A stretch of DNA of 64,000 nucleotides from contig JABTBR010000007.1 of NCBI GenBank assembly GCA_013284265.1, positions 1-64,000 of the forward strand, read 5' to 3'. Shown piece after piece: positions 43,355-52,315 of the stretch (position 1 is the first letter of the stretch; the number at the start of each line of letters is the position of its first letter). The notes beneath the pieces are model-generated. The model ran no database searches, had not been told where the DNA came from, and saw only the letters and a program-made list of their open reading frames with translations. Both the position numbers and the translations under genes were made by a program. Origin of the DNA: Oxalobacteraceae bacterium (GTDB taxonomy: Bacteria > Pseudomonadota > Gammaproteobacteria > Burkholderiales > Burkholderiaceae_D).

Positions 43355-44917
43355 TTACAGTTGCTCGGGATAGCCAGTGATATCCGCAATCTCCTGATAC
43401 ATCGGTTGCAGCCGCTGGTACATCTTCAGATACACCCGACGATACAATCGCTCATAGATGACGCGGTTGGCGGCGATGGGCTGGAACACGCGGCCAGGGC
43501 GAGTCATCGCGCGGGTGGCGGATTCGAAGCTGTCGTGCATGCCAAGACCTGCCGCTATGGCGATCGCCGCACCCAGGCCGGAAGTTTCGTACACGTGGGC
43601 GCGCGCAGCGGGCAAGCCAAAGATATCGGCCGTCAGCTGCATCGCCGCGTCGCTTTGCGAACCGCCGCCAGCCACGCGCAGCTCGGTCACTTTGACGCCG
43701 CCGCGCTTCTCGATGCGCTCCATCCCCTCGCGCAAGGCATACGCCAGCCCTTCCAGGATCGCCCGGTACATATGCGAGCGCGTGTGCACGTCGCCGAAGC
43801 CGATCATGGCGCCCTTCGCTTCCGGTCCCGGCACCTTGATGCCGGGACTCCAATATGGCTGCAGCATCAGCCCCATCGAACCGGGCGGCACTTCCTCCAC
43901 CAGTCCGTCGAACATGGCTTCGGGCGAGCTGCCCTCGCGCTCGGCGGCGGCCTGCTCCAGATGGCCGAACTGTTCCTTGAACCAGTTGACCATCCAGTAG
44001 CCGCGGAAGATCTGCACCTCGGTGCTGTAGGCGCCGGGAATCGCAGCCGGATACGGCGGAATCAAGGGCGTCACCTCCACGTACTTGCGCGTGGTGGTGT
44101 TGATGGTGGCGGTGGTGCCGTAGCTCAGGCAACCGATATGCGGCGCCATGCCGCCGGAGCCCAGCACTTCGCAGGCCTTGTCGGCGGCGGCGGCCACCAA
44201 AGGCGTACCTTCCGGGATGCCGGTCGCCTGCGCCGCCGCGGCCGTGATGGCGCCGATGATGGTGCCGGGCGTCACCAGCGCGGGCAGCATGTCGGGCCGC
44301 ACGGCCAGCGCCTGCCATTTCCAGTCGCGCGCACCGGCCCATTTGTGGCGCTTGTAGTCGAACGGCAGGTAGGCCACCTGCGAACCGACGGAATCGACAA
44401 AGCGATTGCACAGGCGGTAGTTCAGGAAGCCCGACAGCAGCAGGAATTTGTCGGTGCGGGCGTGGATGTCCGGCTGATGCGCGGCGATCCAGTTGATCTC
44501 CGCCTCGCGCCGGAAGTATTCAATCGTGCCGCTAACGCGCGCCAGCTTGAAGGCGGCGCGCCACCATGGACTGATGGGCGGTACCTGCTCGGTGCGGCGC
44601 TGGTCCAGCCAGGTGATGGCCGGGCGCAGCACCTTGCCATCCTTGTCCAGATTGACCACGGTACCGCGCTGGGTGGTGACGGCCACGCCTTTGACCGCCG
44701 ACTTGGGGATGTCCGTCGAGGCCCACAGGCGCTGGCAGGCTTCGCATACAGCTTTCCAGTAGCCGTCGGCGTCATGCTCGGCCCAGCCGGGATGCTCGGA
44801 GAAGTAGGCTTGCAGATGGACCTGGCTCTTGGCCGCCAGATTGCCGTGCAGGTCGAACAGCAGCGCACGCACGCTTTGGGTGCCGTTGTCGATCGAAAGG
44901 AGGTATTGGTCGGCCAT
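43355..44917 (-). CDS. FGGY-family carbohydrate/polyol kinase
   Basis: A 520-residue kinase of the FGGY (glycerol/xylulose/ribulokinase) superfamily: N-terminal phosphate loop LLSIDNGTQSVRALLFD, VKGVAVTTQRGTVV, ITWLDQRRTEQ, C-terminal-domain motif LSYGTTATINTTTRKY and the ATP-binding AGGGSQSDAAMQLTADIFG. The ATG at 44917 begins the phosphate loop region and has AAGGAG-type sequence upstream. It is the last gene of an operon with a G3P-dehydrogenase and an alkylglycerone-phosphate-synthase-like oxidase, so the substrate is probably glycerol or a glycerol derivative; this is inferred from context. Confidence 0.9.
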   Translation of the reverse strand: MADQYLLSIDNGTQSVRALLFDLHGNLAAKSQVHLQAYFSEHPGWAEHDADGYWKAVCEACQRLWASTDIPKSAVKGVAVTTQRGTVVNLDKDGKVLRPAITWLDQRRTEQVPPISPWWRAAFKLARVSGTIEYFRREAEINWIAAHQPDIHARTDKFLLLSGFLNYRLCNRFVDSVGSQVAYLPFDYKRHKWAGARDWKWQALAVRPDMLPALVTPGTIIGAITAAAAQATGIPEGTPLVAAAADKACEVLGSGGMAPHIGCLSYGTTATINTTTRKYVEVTPLIPPYPAAIPGAYSTEVQIFRGYWMVNWFKEQFGHLEQAAAEREGSSPEAMFDGLVEEVPPGSMGLMLQPYWSPGIKVPGPEAKGAMIGFGDVHTRSHMYRAILEGLAYALREGMERIEKRGGVKVTELRVAGGGSQSDAAMQLTADIFGLPAARAHVYETSGLGAAIAIAAGLGMHDSFESATRAMTRPGRVFQPIAANRVIYERLYRRVYLKMYQRLQPMYQEIADITGYPEQL

Positions 44918-44957
44918 AGAGTTCCAGGATAGTTCGGTACAAAGATCAAACGCAAGC

Positions 44958-46565
44958 TTACGCCGGCAGGCTGTAATGCGACTGCCACAGCGCCAGATAG
45001 GCCAGCTGCTCGATGTCCCAGCGTTCATCGTCCCAGCCCAGCTCCGGCTGGCAGATCGCGCGTATCCGCGCCAACACCGCCGTGCCGCCGCCACGCAGCT
45101 GCAGGCCGATGCGGCTGCGCCGCAGCAGCAGGTCTTCCAGCTTGTGCACCGCCTCGTGACGCGCGGCCCAGCGCAGCTGGACCCAGCTCGTTTCGGTGCC
45201 GGGGATCAGTTCCAGTTCCCCATCCCGGGCAGCGTCGACCAGCGCCTGCGCATTGTCGCCGTAGCGTCCCAGCAGGCGCTGGGCCTGAGAATAGGACAGG
45301 TGCCGGTGGTAGCGCAGCGTGGCCGCACCGCCCGCGCCGAACACCGGCAAGGGCTGCAAGTCGTCCTGCCAGCCGGGTAGCAGCGTGGCAGCCCGTTTCA
45401 GCGCGTCGAGCGCGATCACGCGGAAGGTGGTCATCTTGCCGCCGGTGACGGTCAGCAGTCCGTCCTCCAGCCACAATGCATGGTCGCGCCCTTCCTTGGA
45501 GGGATCGGCCTGGCCGCTGTCGATCACCGGGCGCACGCCCGCATAGGTGGCGATCACATCCTGCTCACTCAGCGCCAGCTGCGGGAACTGCGCCTGCAAG
45601 GCCGCCATCAGGTAGCTGACTTCGGGCCGAGTGATCGCCGCTTCCAGTTTCATGTCGGCGCCATGATCGACGTCGGTGGTGCCCACCAGTGTCACACCCT
45701 CCCATGGGAAGGCGAACACCGGTCGGCCATCGGCCGGGTGCATCAGGCTGACCGCCTGCGCCAGCGGCAGACGCCACGATGGCAACACCAGATGGCTGCC
45801 GCGCAAGGGCCGCAGTCGCGGCTTCGCGCCGCCCTGCGCGCGCAGGCCGTCGGCCCAGGCGCCGGTGGCGCTGATGACCAGCCGCCCGAATACTTCGTGC
45901 GTGCCGCCATCCAAAGCATCATGTACCCGTACGCCGCACACCCGGCTGCCGTCGCGCAGCAGTTCGCGCACCGGCAGATAATTGAAGGCTTCGCCGCCGT
46001 GCTGGCGCGCTTCGTTCAGCACGCGCAGCACCAGCCGCGCATCGTCGGTCTTGGCGTCGGTGTAGCACATGCCGCCTTCCATGCCTTCGGTATCGATGTT
46101 GGGCGCCAGCGCGCTGAATTCATCGCGGCCAAAGTAATGGCGCGCGCGCTGGCCAGCCATGAAGTCGTAGATGCGCAGGCCAAGCAGGAACATGCGCCGG
46201 CCCGGCTTGCGGCCGGTGTAGTCGCCGAAGGCGAAACTCTGCGGCTCCACCAGTCCGGCCGCCGCGCCCAGCAGATGCTCGCGTTCATGCACCGACTCGC
46301 GCGTGAGGCCGAACTTGCCCTCCTTCAGATAGCGCAGTCCGCCGTGCACCAGCTTGGACGAACGGCTCGAGGTGCCCCAGGCAAAGTCGCGCTGTTCCAC
46401 CAGCAGCGCCTTCAGGCCGCGCCGCGACGCTTCCAGCAGGATGCCGGCGCCGGTGATGCCGCCGCCGATAACGATCAGATCCCAGTCGCGCGCCAGCATT
46501 TGCGGCAATGCCGCGCGCCCGCCGCGATCCCAGGTGGCCGGAGCGGCCGGGCTGCTCATCTTCAT
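44958..46565 (-). CDS. FAD-dependent glycerol-3-phosphate dehydrogenase/oxidase (GlpD family)
   Basis: A 535-residue flavoprotein. FAD-binding DLIVIGGGITGAGILLEASRRG near residue 30, TSSRSSKLVHGGLRYLKEG, the DAKTDDARLVLRVLNEA segment, TLVGTTDVDHG, and the GlpD-type VIATYAGVRPVIDSG and LLTVTGGKMTTFRV. It oxidises glycerol-3-phosphate (or a substituted one) to the dihydroxyacetone phosphate form, passing electrons to quinone. Its start overlaps the stop of the upstream AGPS-like gene (ATGA at 46562-46565) and the kinase follows 40 bases later. The gene symbol glpD is withheld because this operon lacks glpF/glpK context and may be specialised. Confidence 0.92.
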   Translation of the reverse strand: MKMSSPAAPATWDRGGRAALPQMLARDWDLIVIGGGITGAGILLEASRRGLKALLVEQRDFAWGTSSRSSKLVHGGLRYLKEGKFGLTRESVHEREHLLGAAAGLVEPQSFAFGDYTGRKPGRRMFLLGLRIYDFMAGQRARHYFGRDEFSALAPNIDTEGMEGGMCYTDAKTDDARLVLRVLNEARQHGGEAFNYLPVRELLRDGSRVCGVRVHDALDGGTHEVFGRLVISATGAWADGLRAQGGAKPRLRPLRGSHLVLPSWRLPLAQAVSLMHPADGRPVFAFPWEGVTLVGTTDVDHGADMKLEAAITRPEVSYLMAALQAQFPQLALSEQDVIATYAGVRPVIDSGQADPSKEGRDHALWLEDGLLTVTGGKMTTFRVIALDALKRAATLLPGWQDDLQPLPVFGAGGAATLRYHRHLSYSQAQRLLGRYGDNAQALVDAARDGELELIPGTETSWVQLRWAARHEAVHKLEDLLLRRSRIGLQLRGGGTAVLARIRAICQPELGWDDERWDIEQLAYLALWQSHYSLPA

Positions 46566-48196
46566 GCCGCTCTTTCGGCCGGCTGCTTGGCGTGTGCTGC
46601 TTCAAGGGGCAGCAGTTTGCCCGGATTCATGATCTGCTGCGGATCGAAATGCTGGAACAGCGCACGCATCGCCGAGATGCCCAGCTCCCCCTTCTCGGCC
46701 GCCAGATACGGCGCATGGTCGCTGCCCACGCCGTGCTGGTGGCTGATGGTGCCGCCATTGGCGACGATCGCCTGGCTGACCGCATGCTTGAGGGTGCGCC
46801 AGCGCGCCAGGTCCTGCTCGTAATTCCCGGCCAGGCGATACACAAAGGTGCTGTACACGCTGGCGCCCTGCGCATACAGGTGCGACAGGTGGGTATAGGC
46901 GTGCACCTTCTCGCCATGCTGGGCCAGCGCGCTGGCCGCCGCCGCTTCCACCGCCTGCATCATGCTGCCCACGCGCGGCCAGTCCACCGCCGTCTCCACC
47001 GTGTCGATGGCGTAGCCGTGGCTCCAGGCGGCGTTGCGCAGGTAGACATTGCGGAAGCGGTTCTGCTTCCATTTATCGCCCATCTTGCGGCCGATATGCA
47101 CGCCGCCATTGGCTCGCGTCAGCTTGAGCGCGTCGGCCAGCGCAGCGCGCGCGGCGCTCTTGCGACCGCTCACGCCTATCATCAGCATGCACTTGCCATC
47201 CTTGCAGCCGCGCCAGGACAGCCAGGTTTCCATCGCCGCGATCAGTTTCTTGTGGCCGGCCAGCGCCAGCATGGTCACCGTTTCCAGCGGATTGGACAGG
47301 CGCAGCATCGATAGCGACAGCCCGGCCTGCACCACCTGGCGCACCGCCGCCTCGGCCGCAGCCCAGTCGGGGAAGAACACTGCGTGGAAGGATTCATATT
47401 CCGGCAGCGGCGTCACGCGCACGGTCGCTTCGGTCAGGATGCCGAGACGGCCTTCCGAACCGAGCACCATCTCGCGCAGGTCGGTGCCAGCGGCCGACGC
47501 CGGAAAGGTGGGAATATCGAGCGTCCCGGCCGGGGTTTCCACCTTGCCGCCCTTGAACATCTGTTCGATGCGGCCATAGCGCAGCGACTGCTGGCCGGAC
47601 GAGCGCGTGACCACCCAGCCGCCCAGCGTGGAATACTCGAACGATTGCGGGAAGTGGCCCAACGTGTAGCCATGGGCGCGCAGCTGCGCCTCCAGGTCCG
47701 GACCGAACACGCCGGCGCCGAAGGTGGCCAGTTGCGACTTCGGGTCCAGGCTGAGCAGCTGGCGCAGACGGGTCAGGTTCACCATCAGCACTGGCTGGGC
47801 GCCGCCCGGCGTGGTCAGGTGGCCCGCCACGCTGGTGGCGCCGCCCTGTGGGATCAGCGCCACAGCGTGCTTGCGTGCGTAGTCGAGCAGCTCGCGCACC
47901 TCTTGCGCGCTTTCCGGGAAAGCCACGCCGTCGGGCGCGGTATCGATCACGCCATAGCGCATGCGCAGCCAGTCGTGCAGGCTGTGGCCCAGCGCGTGGC
48001 GCAGGCGCAGTGCCGCCGTGGTGTCGATCAGGCGATGCGGCGCCAGGCGCGACGGCTGGATCTGCGCGCAGGCCTGCTCGAAGGCCGCGTCGGCGAACGC
48101 CGTGCCCTGGCCTACGCTGTCGGCCAGAAAGCCCAGTGCGTCCGCGCTCAGCGCAAATTCAATCGTATCGTCACCCCAGCCGTTCCAGCGTCTCAT
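46562..48196 (-). CDS. FAD-binding oxidase of the alkylglycerone-phosphate synthase (ADPS/AGPS) type
   Basis: A 544-residue vanillyl-alcohol-oxidase-fold flavoprotein. It has the N-terminal WNGWGDDTIEF typical of alkyl-DHAP synthases and the FAD-binding PCMH region (VALIPQGGATSVAGHL, LGHFPQSFEYSTLGGWVVTRSSG). The C-terminal part has HAYTHLSHLYAQGASVYSTF and GGTISHQHGVGSDHAP, where the SHQHGVG corresponds to the catalytic His cluster of AGPS. AGPS exchanges the acyl group of acyl-DHAP for a fatty alcohol, making the ether bond. First gene of the operon with GlpD and the kinase; divergent from an AraC regulator. Confidence 0.88.
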   Translation of the reverse strand: MRRWNGWGDDTIEFALSADALGFLADSVGQGTAFADAAFEQACAQIQPSRLAPHRLIDTTAALRLRHALGHSLHDWLRMRYGVIDTAPDGVAFPESAQEVRELLDYARKHAVALIPQGGATSVAGHLTTPGGAQPVLMVNLTRLRQLLSLDPKSQLATFGAGVFGPDLEAQLRAHGYTLGHFPQSFEYSTLGGWVVTRSSGQQSLRYGRIEQMFKGGKVETPAGTLDIPTFPASAAGTDLREMVLGSEGRLGILTEATVRVTPLPEYESFHAVFFPDWAAAEAAVRQVVQAGLSLSMLRLSNPLETVTMLALAGHKKLIAAMETWLSWRGCKDGKCMLMIGVSGRKSAARAALADALKLTRANGGVHIGRKMGDKWKQNRFRNVYLRNAAWSHGYAIDTVETAVDWPRVGSMMQAVEAAAASALAQHGEKVHAYTHLSHLYAQGASVYSTFVYRLAGNYEQDLARWRTLKHAVSQAIVANGGTISHQHGVGSDHAPYLAAEKGELGISAMRALFQHFDPQQIMNPGKLLPLEAAHAKQPAERAA

Positions 48197-48208
48197 GGTT
48201 TTCCTGTC

Positions 48209-48233
48209 TGCGTTGCGGCACGCTTGCTATACT
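48209..48233 (+). promoter_or_regulatory. Candidate promoter of the AraC gene within a solo repeat tail
   Basis: TGCTATACT (48225-48233) is an extended -10 element with a good TATACT hexamer. It directly follows GCGTTGCGGCACGCTT, which also forms the outer tail of repeat copy R2. No strong -35 is visible at the right distance (TGTCTG at best). Confidence 0.4.
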
Positions 48234-48320
48234 GAGGCGCACCAGTTGATTTGGTGACTACAGAATAAGAGACAACCTACTTCCGGTATTGTGTTTTTAT
48301 GACATTCGCATTGTTCGATC

Positions 48321-49373
48321 ATGCCACGCCCGCATCCTGATTTGCCCCCGGTCTTGCCCACGGCCTCGCGCCCCGATGGCGCCGGCCGGGTCGCCGGCTC
48401 CTATTTGCAGCCTGTGCTGGAAGCGGCCGCCGCGCGCGGCGTCGGCGCCGACGCGCTGGCGCAGGCCGCCGGCCTGCCCGCCGGCGCGCTGCAGCCGCTG
48501 CCCGAATCGCTGCCGGCCGACGCCTACGTGCGCCTGCTCGACTGCGGCGCGCGGCTGGCGGACGATCCCCATTTCGGCCTGCATGTGGGCGAGCGCTTCA
48601 AGCTCGGCACCTACAACGTCTACGGCCTGGTGCTGCTCAGCTGCCGCGATTTCGGCCAGGCCTTCGAGCAGACCATGCGCTATGAACAGCTGGCCCACGA
48701 TCTGGGCCGCTCCGCCATGCAGGTGCAGGATGGCGTGGCGCAGTACAGCTGGATGTCCCACTACCCGCCCGGCATGCGCCATCTGGCCGACAGCGTGTTC
48801 GCCGGCATCCGCGTGTTCGGCAACTGGCTGGCCGGCGTCACGCTGCCGGCGGCCCAGCTGGAACTGATGCACGACGGCGGCGATCCGGCCGGCCATGCCG
48901 AGTACGAACGGGTGCTGGGCGCCCTGCCGCGCTTCGGCGCGCCGCTCAACCGCGCCAGCTTTCCCGCCCAGATGCTGGCCTGGCCGGTGCCCAACGCCGA
49001 CGTGGGCCTGTATCCGGTATTGCAGCAGCACGCCGAACAGCTGCTCAAGCTGCGCACCCAGGCCGGCGCCGGCATCGTCGAGCAGGTGCGCGACGCCATC
49101 GTGCGCAATCTGTCGCAGGGCCAGGTGCGCCTGTCCTCGATCGCGGCGGAACTGGCGCTGTCGCCGCGCACGCTGCAGCGCAAGCTGAGCGAAGCGCAGA
49201 CCACCTTCCAGCAGGTGCTCGACCAGGCCCGCTACGCGCTGGCCACGGAGTACCTGCGCCAGCCCGACCTGAGCCTGGTGGACATCGCCTTCCTGCTGGG
49301 CTATCAGGAACAGAGCGCCTTCAATCACGCTTTCAAGGAATGGTCGGGTAAAAACCCGGGTGCCTGCCGTTAG
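48321..49373 (+). CDS. AraC-family transcriptional regulator
   Basis: A 350-residue regulator. The N-terminal part (residues about 25-215) is an Arabinose_bd-type domain (LQPVLEAAAARGVGADALAQAAGL, ARLADDPHFGLHVGERFKLGTYNVYGLVLLS). The C-terminal part has two helix-turn-helix motifs: VRLSSIAAELALSPRTLQRKLSE and LSLVDIAFLLGYQEQSAFNHAFKEWSG. It is divergent from the AGPS-GlpD-kinase operon and is its likely regulator (inference). The very end, NPGACR, departs from the usual SPxxYR, a minor variation. Confidence 0.93.
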   Translation: MPRPHPDLPPVLPTASRPDGAGRVAGSYLQPVLEAAAARGVGADALAQAAGLPAGALQPLPESLPADAYVRLLDCGARLADDPHFGLHVGERFKLGTYNVYGLVLLSCRDFGQAFEQTMRYEQLAHDLGRSAMQVQDGVAQYSWMSHYPPGMRHLADSVFAGIRVFGNWLAGVTLPAAQLELMHDGGDPAGHAEYERVLGALPRFGAPLNRASFPAQMLAWPVPNADVGLYPVLQQHAEQLLKLRTQAGAGIVEQVRDAIVRNLSQGQVRLSSIAAELALSPRTLQRKLSEAQTTFQQVLDQARYALATEYLRQPDLSLVDIAFLLGYQEQSAFNHAFKEWSGKNPGACR

Positions 49374-49376
49374 TGC

Positions 49377-49484
49377 TTAAAACCCACGGCGTACCCCTGG
49401 GGGCCTGTCCCATCGGGACAGGCGGGGCGAAGCCCCTCCCCGGACCCTTGGGTCAGACCCCGGCTCTTTGCCTTGGGTTTTAAA
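49377..49484 (+). repeat. Dispersed palindromic intergenic element, copy R7 (long form)
   Basis: Long copy at the convergent junction of the AraC gene and the secreted 142-residue protein gene. Arms TTAAAACCCACGGC and GCCTTGGGTTTTAA; inner cassette CCTGTCCC/GGGACAGG, GGGGC/GCCCC, CTCCCCGGACCC in the same orientation as R4. The flank AGCGGCCAGCGGCCCG follows. A degenerate fragment CTGGGGTCTGAGCCC ... CTGTGGGTTTTTA lies at 49537-49573. Confidence 0.9.
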
Positions 49485-49579
49485 AAGCGGCCAGCGGCCC
49501 GCCCGCCAGCCAGCCAGGATTGCTCCCTAACTTAACGGCACTGGGGTCTGAGCCCATATGCTGTGGGTTTTTAGGTAGT

Positions 49580-50008
49580 TCAGGTTTCGGCGCCCTTCAT
49601 GCGGATGAAGGGGCCGATGCAACGGCGCGTATCGCGCTCGATACAAGACACAAACATCTTTCCGCTGGGATGGAACAGGATGTAGCTGGTGACCATATGC
49701 CCGACCTTGGTCACCTCGCCGCCGCAATCGTGCTTGCCGTTGTCGCGCACGATGGTGTCGGTCTGCTTGTAGAAGCCCTGGTCGTCGGGCTGGTCGGCGA
49801 TCTCGAAGGACGATTCGGCCACCTCCTGCGCGCTGGTGACGATGCTGGTGCCGTCGTCGTGCATGCGGTAGATCTCGCGGCAGGAGCCGTCCGGCAGCGT
49901 GAACTGCCAGGTGCCGACGATGGGGTGATTCTGGCGCAGGGGCGCGGCCGTACTAGGCGCGCCCAGCGCGGCGGCCAGCAGCAAAACCAATGTCGCGCGG
50001 CGTTTCAT
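49580..50008 (-). CDS. Small secreted protein of unknown function (lipocalin-like pattern)
   Basis: A 142-residue protein with a signal peptide (MKRRATLVLLLAAALGAPST, cleavage near residue 22). The mature part begins HPIVGTWQFTLPDGSCREIYRMHDDGTSIVTS, a GTW start followed by beta-strands as in small lipocalin-like or DUF-type envelope proteins. Four Cys residues could form two disulphides. I cannot name a family. The ATG at 50008 is chosen because the signal peptide starts there; the frame runs upstream to 50062. It lies downstream of the SRPBCC gene on the same strand. Confidence 0.75.
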   Translation of the reverse strand: MKRRATLVLLLAAALGAPSTAAPLRQNHPIVGTWQFTLPDGSCREIYRMHDDGTSIVTSAQEVAESSFEIADQPDDQGFYKQTDTIVRDNGKHDCGGEVTKVGHMVTSYILFHPSGKMFVSCIERDTRRCIGPFIRMKGAET

Positions 50009-50065
50009 GATGCGTCTCCTTGGCGGCGCAATGGCCGCCCGCTTGGCTTGCGCCCGATTCATACC

Positions 50066-50590
50066 CTATTTTTCGGCGGCCGCTTTCAGATTCGCCAGTC
50101 CGGACTCGAAATCCTTGCCGATCATGCTGTCCATGCTGGCGGCAATGCTCATCAGCTTGGTCATGTAATCGGCCGGGCCGGACATGACCCAGGTCACCAC
50201 GGTGGCGTCGCCCTTGGGTTCGAGCAGGAATTCAGTCTGGTTATGCGACTCGAAGGGCTTGAGGAAGTCCAGCTTGATGTCCGCCCTGGCGGCGCTCAGG
50301 CCGGTGATTTCCATCCGCCCCGCGCCCACCTTGTCGTTGCCGTCCCAGGCGTAGACCGCACCGAGCTCGCGTGCCGCGCCGCTGTAGTTGCGGTGCATGG
50401 AAGGGTCGAGCTTTTCCCAGGGCGACCAGATCGGCCAATTGTGGAAATCGCTAATGAGCGGCATGATTTTATCCGGCGGCGCCTTGATGGTGGCGCTGCG
50501 CGTGACGCGATAGTGGTCTGGCTGGAAGGCGGCATAGATCAGGACCAATGCGAGCACGGCCACGATGCCCAAAGCGATTTTCTTCAACAT
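50066..50590 (-). CDS. SRPBCC (polyketide cyclase/START-like) family protein
   Basis: A 174-residue protein with an N-terminal membrane anchor (KIALGIVAVLALVLIYAAF) and one SRPBCC domain: YRVTRSATIKAPPDKIMPLISDFHNWPIWSPWEKLDP, GRMEITGLSAARADIKLDFLKPF and TVVTWVMSGPADYMTKLMSIA. Proteins of this fold bind hydrophobic ligands; this subgroup is widespread and uncharacterised. Located between the P450 gene and the small secreted protein gene on the same strand, with 57 and 96 bases between genes. Confidence 0.87.
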   Translation of the reverse strand: MLKKIALGIVAVLALVLIYAAFQPDHYRVTRSATIKAPPDKIMPLISDFHNWPIWSPWEKLDPSMHRNYSGAARELGAVYAWDGNDKVGAGRMEITGLSAARADIKLDFLKPFESHNQTEFLLEPKGDATVVTWVMSGPADYMTKLMSIAASMDSMIGKDFESGLANLKAAAEK

Positions 50591-50686
50591 GGAACCCTCC
50601 GCAAGTGAGTGCGATTCAATGAAGTGCTGCCCGTGTTGCCAGCCTCCCCGCCAGCATACCGCAAATATCGCCGGGCTTCGTGCGGC

Positions 50687-52165
50687 TTAGCTGCCTGCCG
50701 GGCGGCGCGGCGCCAGCCGCAGCGGCAAGGCGTCCGGCGTCATCGTGAAGGTGAAAATCTCCTGGGCCGGCGGCGCGCCGGGAATCGGCTCCAGCACAAA
50801 GTGCTTCATCAGCATCGACATCGCCATCTTGATCTCGGCCATCGCCAGGTAGCGGCCCGGGCAGAAGCGCGGTCCGGCGCCAAAGGGGAACAGCTTGCGG
50901 CCGGGATCGCTGCTGCCTTCGCCCGCGCCTTCCATGAAGCGCTCCGGCAGGAAGGCTTCCGGCCGCACCAGGTCGGACTGGCGTTCGGCCGAGTGGCGCA
51001 GTAGCAGGAAGATCACCTGCCCGGCCGGCACTTCCACGCCATCGATGGTGATCGGCTGGGCCGCTTCCACCGCCATCAGCGGCGCCACCGGCTTGAGCCG
51101 CATGGCTTCGCGCGTGGCCGCGTCGATGTAATGCAGCCGCTCCAGTCCGTGATAATCGGCCAGCACCGGCGCGTCGCCCAGCACGCGGTCGGTTTCGGCC
51201 GCCATGTCGGCGGCCGCCTGCGGATGCACGGCCAGGAAATCGATCAGCCAGGCCATCGAGTTGGAGGTGGTATCCTCGCCCGCGAACACCATCGTGATGG
51301 CATTGCCCACCACGGTGGCGTCGGTAAAGCCGGAGCCTTCCTCGTCGCAGGCCACGATCAGCGCTTCGAGCATATTCGACGGCTTCTGGCGCAACGCCGG
51401 GTTCTGCTCCAGGCGCGCGCGCGCGTCGGCCACGAAGCCGAAGATGGCTTTCTCGATGCGGGCGGAAGCGGCATCGGCCTCGCGGTCGACCGCACGCTTG
51501 AGCGGGCCGACACGCCAGTAGGCGAAGGGCACGGTCAGGCGCCGCGCCAGCCGGTTAAACAGGAATTCAATGTCGCGCTGCAGCGGGTTTTCTTCCGCCT
51601 CCAGCGTGTTGATGTCGTGCCCCATGGCCAGGCCGATGGTCACATCGAGCGTATAGGCTTTCAGGTCGCGCAGCACATCGACAGGCTTGCCGGCGTCGAG
51701 CGCGCGCTGCCAGCGGCTGCGCAGGCGTTCGGTCAGCGCCGTCAGCGTGGGAAAGAAACTGTGGATCACTTCCGGCGTGAGCGCGCGCATCACCAGCTTG
51801 CGCTGGCGGCGCCACTCCTCGCCCTCGGCGGTGAACAGGCCGCAAGTACCCATCTCCTCGAGCATGCGCGAGGTGCGCGTGGAGCGCTTCATCACATCGG
51901 GACGGTCGCGCAGCAGCGCGGCGATGACGTCGCGCTCGGCGCTGACCATGAAGCTCTTGTTCAGGATGCGGAAGCGGTACAGCGGACCGAACTCGCGGCC
52001 CCAGTTTTCCAGCACCTGATGAAAGCGCGGCGAATTGATCGCGCGCGCATTGCCCATCAGGACGCTGCCCTTGGGGCCGGGCAGATCACTGACACGGCGC
52101 AATGGAGGTTGAGGTGGATTGAGGCCGACGCCGGCCTCGGTCGCGCTGATCGTTTTAGTCATCAT
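50687..52165 (-). CDS. Cytochrome P450
   Basis: A 492-residue P450. The I-helix oxygen-activation motif AGEDTTSNSMAWL lies near residue 293, the K-helix ExxR is EAMR in DAATREAMRLKPVAPLM, and the heme loop is FGAGPRFCPGRYLAMAEIK with the thiolate Cys435. The N-terminal region PPLRRVSDLPGPKGSVLMG lacks a membrane anchor, so the enzyme should be soluble and need separate redox partners, none of which are adjacent. Length and motifs are like fatty-acid- or terpenoid-oxidising bacterial P450s of CYP102/CYP4-like appearance, but the substrate is unknown. Start at the tandem ATGs 52165/52162; an AGGGA motif precedes them. Confidence 0.92.
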   Translation of the reverse strand: MMTKTISATEAGVGLNPPQPPLRRVSDLPGPKGSVLMGNARAINSPRFHQVLENWGREFGPLYRFRILNKSFMVSAERDVIAALLRDRPDVMKRSTRTSRMLEEMGTCGLFTAEGEEWRRQRKLVMRALTPEVIHSFFPTLTALTERLRSRWQRALDAGKPVDVLRDLKAYTLDVTIGLAMGHDINTLEAEENPLQRDIEFLFNRLARRLTVPFAYWRVGPLKRAVDREADAASARIEKAIFGFVADARARLEQNPALRQKPSNMLEALIVACDEEGSGFTDATVVGNAITMVFAGEDTTSNSMAWLIDFLAVHPQAAADMAAETDRVLGDAPVLADYHGLERLHYIDAATREAMRLKPVAPLMAVEAAQPITIDGVEVPAGQVIFLLLRHSAERQSDLVRPEAFLPERFMEGAGEGSSDPGRKLFPFGAGPRFCPGRYLAMAEIKMAMSMLMKHFVLEPIPGAPPAQEIFTFTMTPDALPLRLAPRRPAGS

Positions 52166-52315
52166 GGTCCCTGTCCAAAGGAGCCGGTCTGGCGCCGGCG
52201 CATGCCCGGCGGAGTGCCGTGGCTGATGCACTCACTATAACCCGAAATCTTGCCAATATTCTCACTTGTGCTTTAGACTAATCCATCAATCCAATTCAAG
52301 GCGAGGTGCTGTAGC

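Noticed and set aside
50687..52165. A biosynthetic cluster around the cytochrome P450 together with the SRPBCC gene
   Set aside because: No redox partner, terpene or polyketide enzyme is adjacent, and the SRPBCC protein is of a common membrane-anchored type, so a cyclase/oxidase pathway is not supported.
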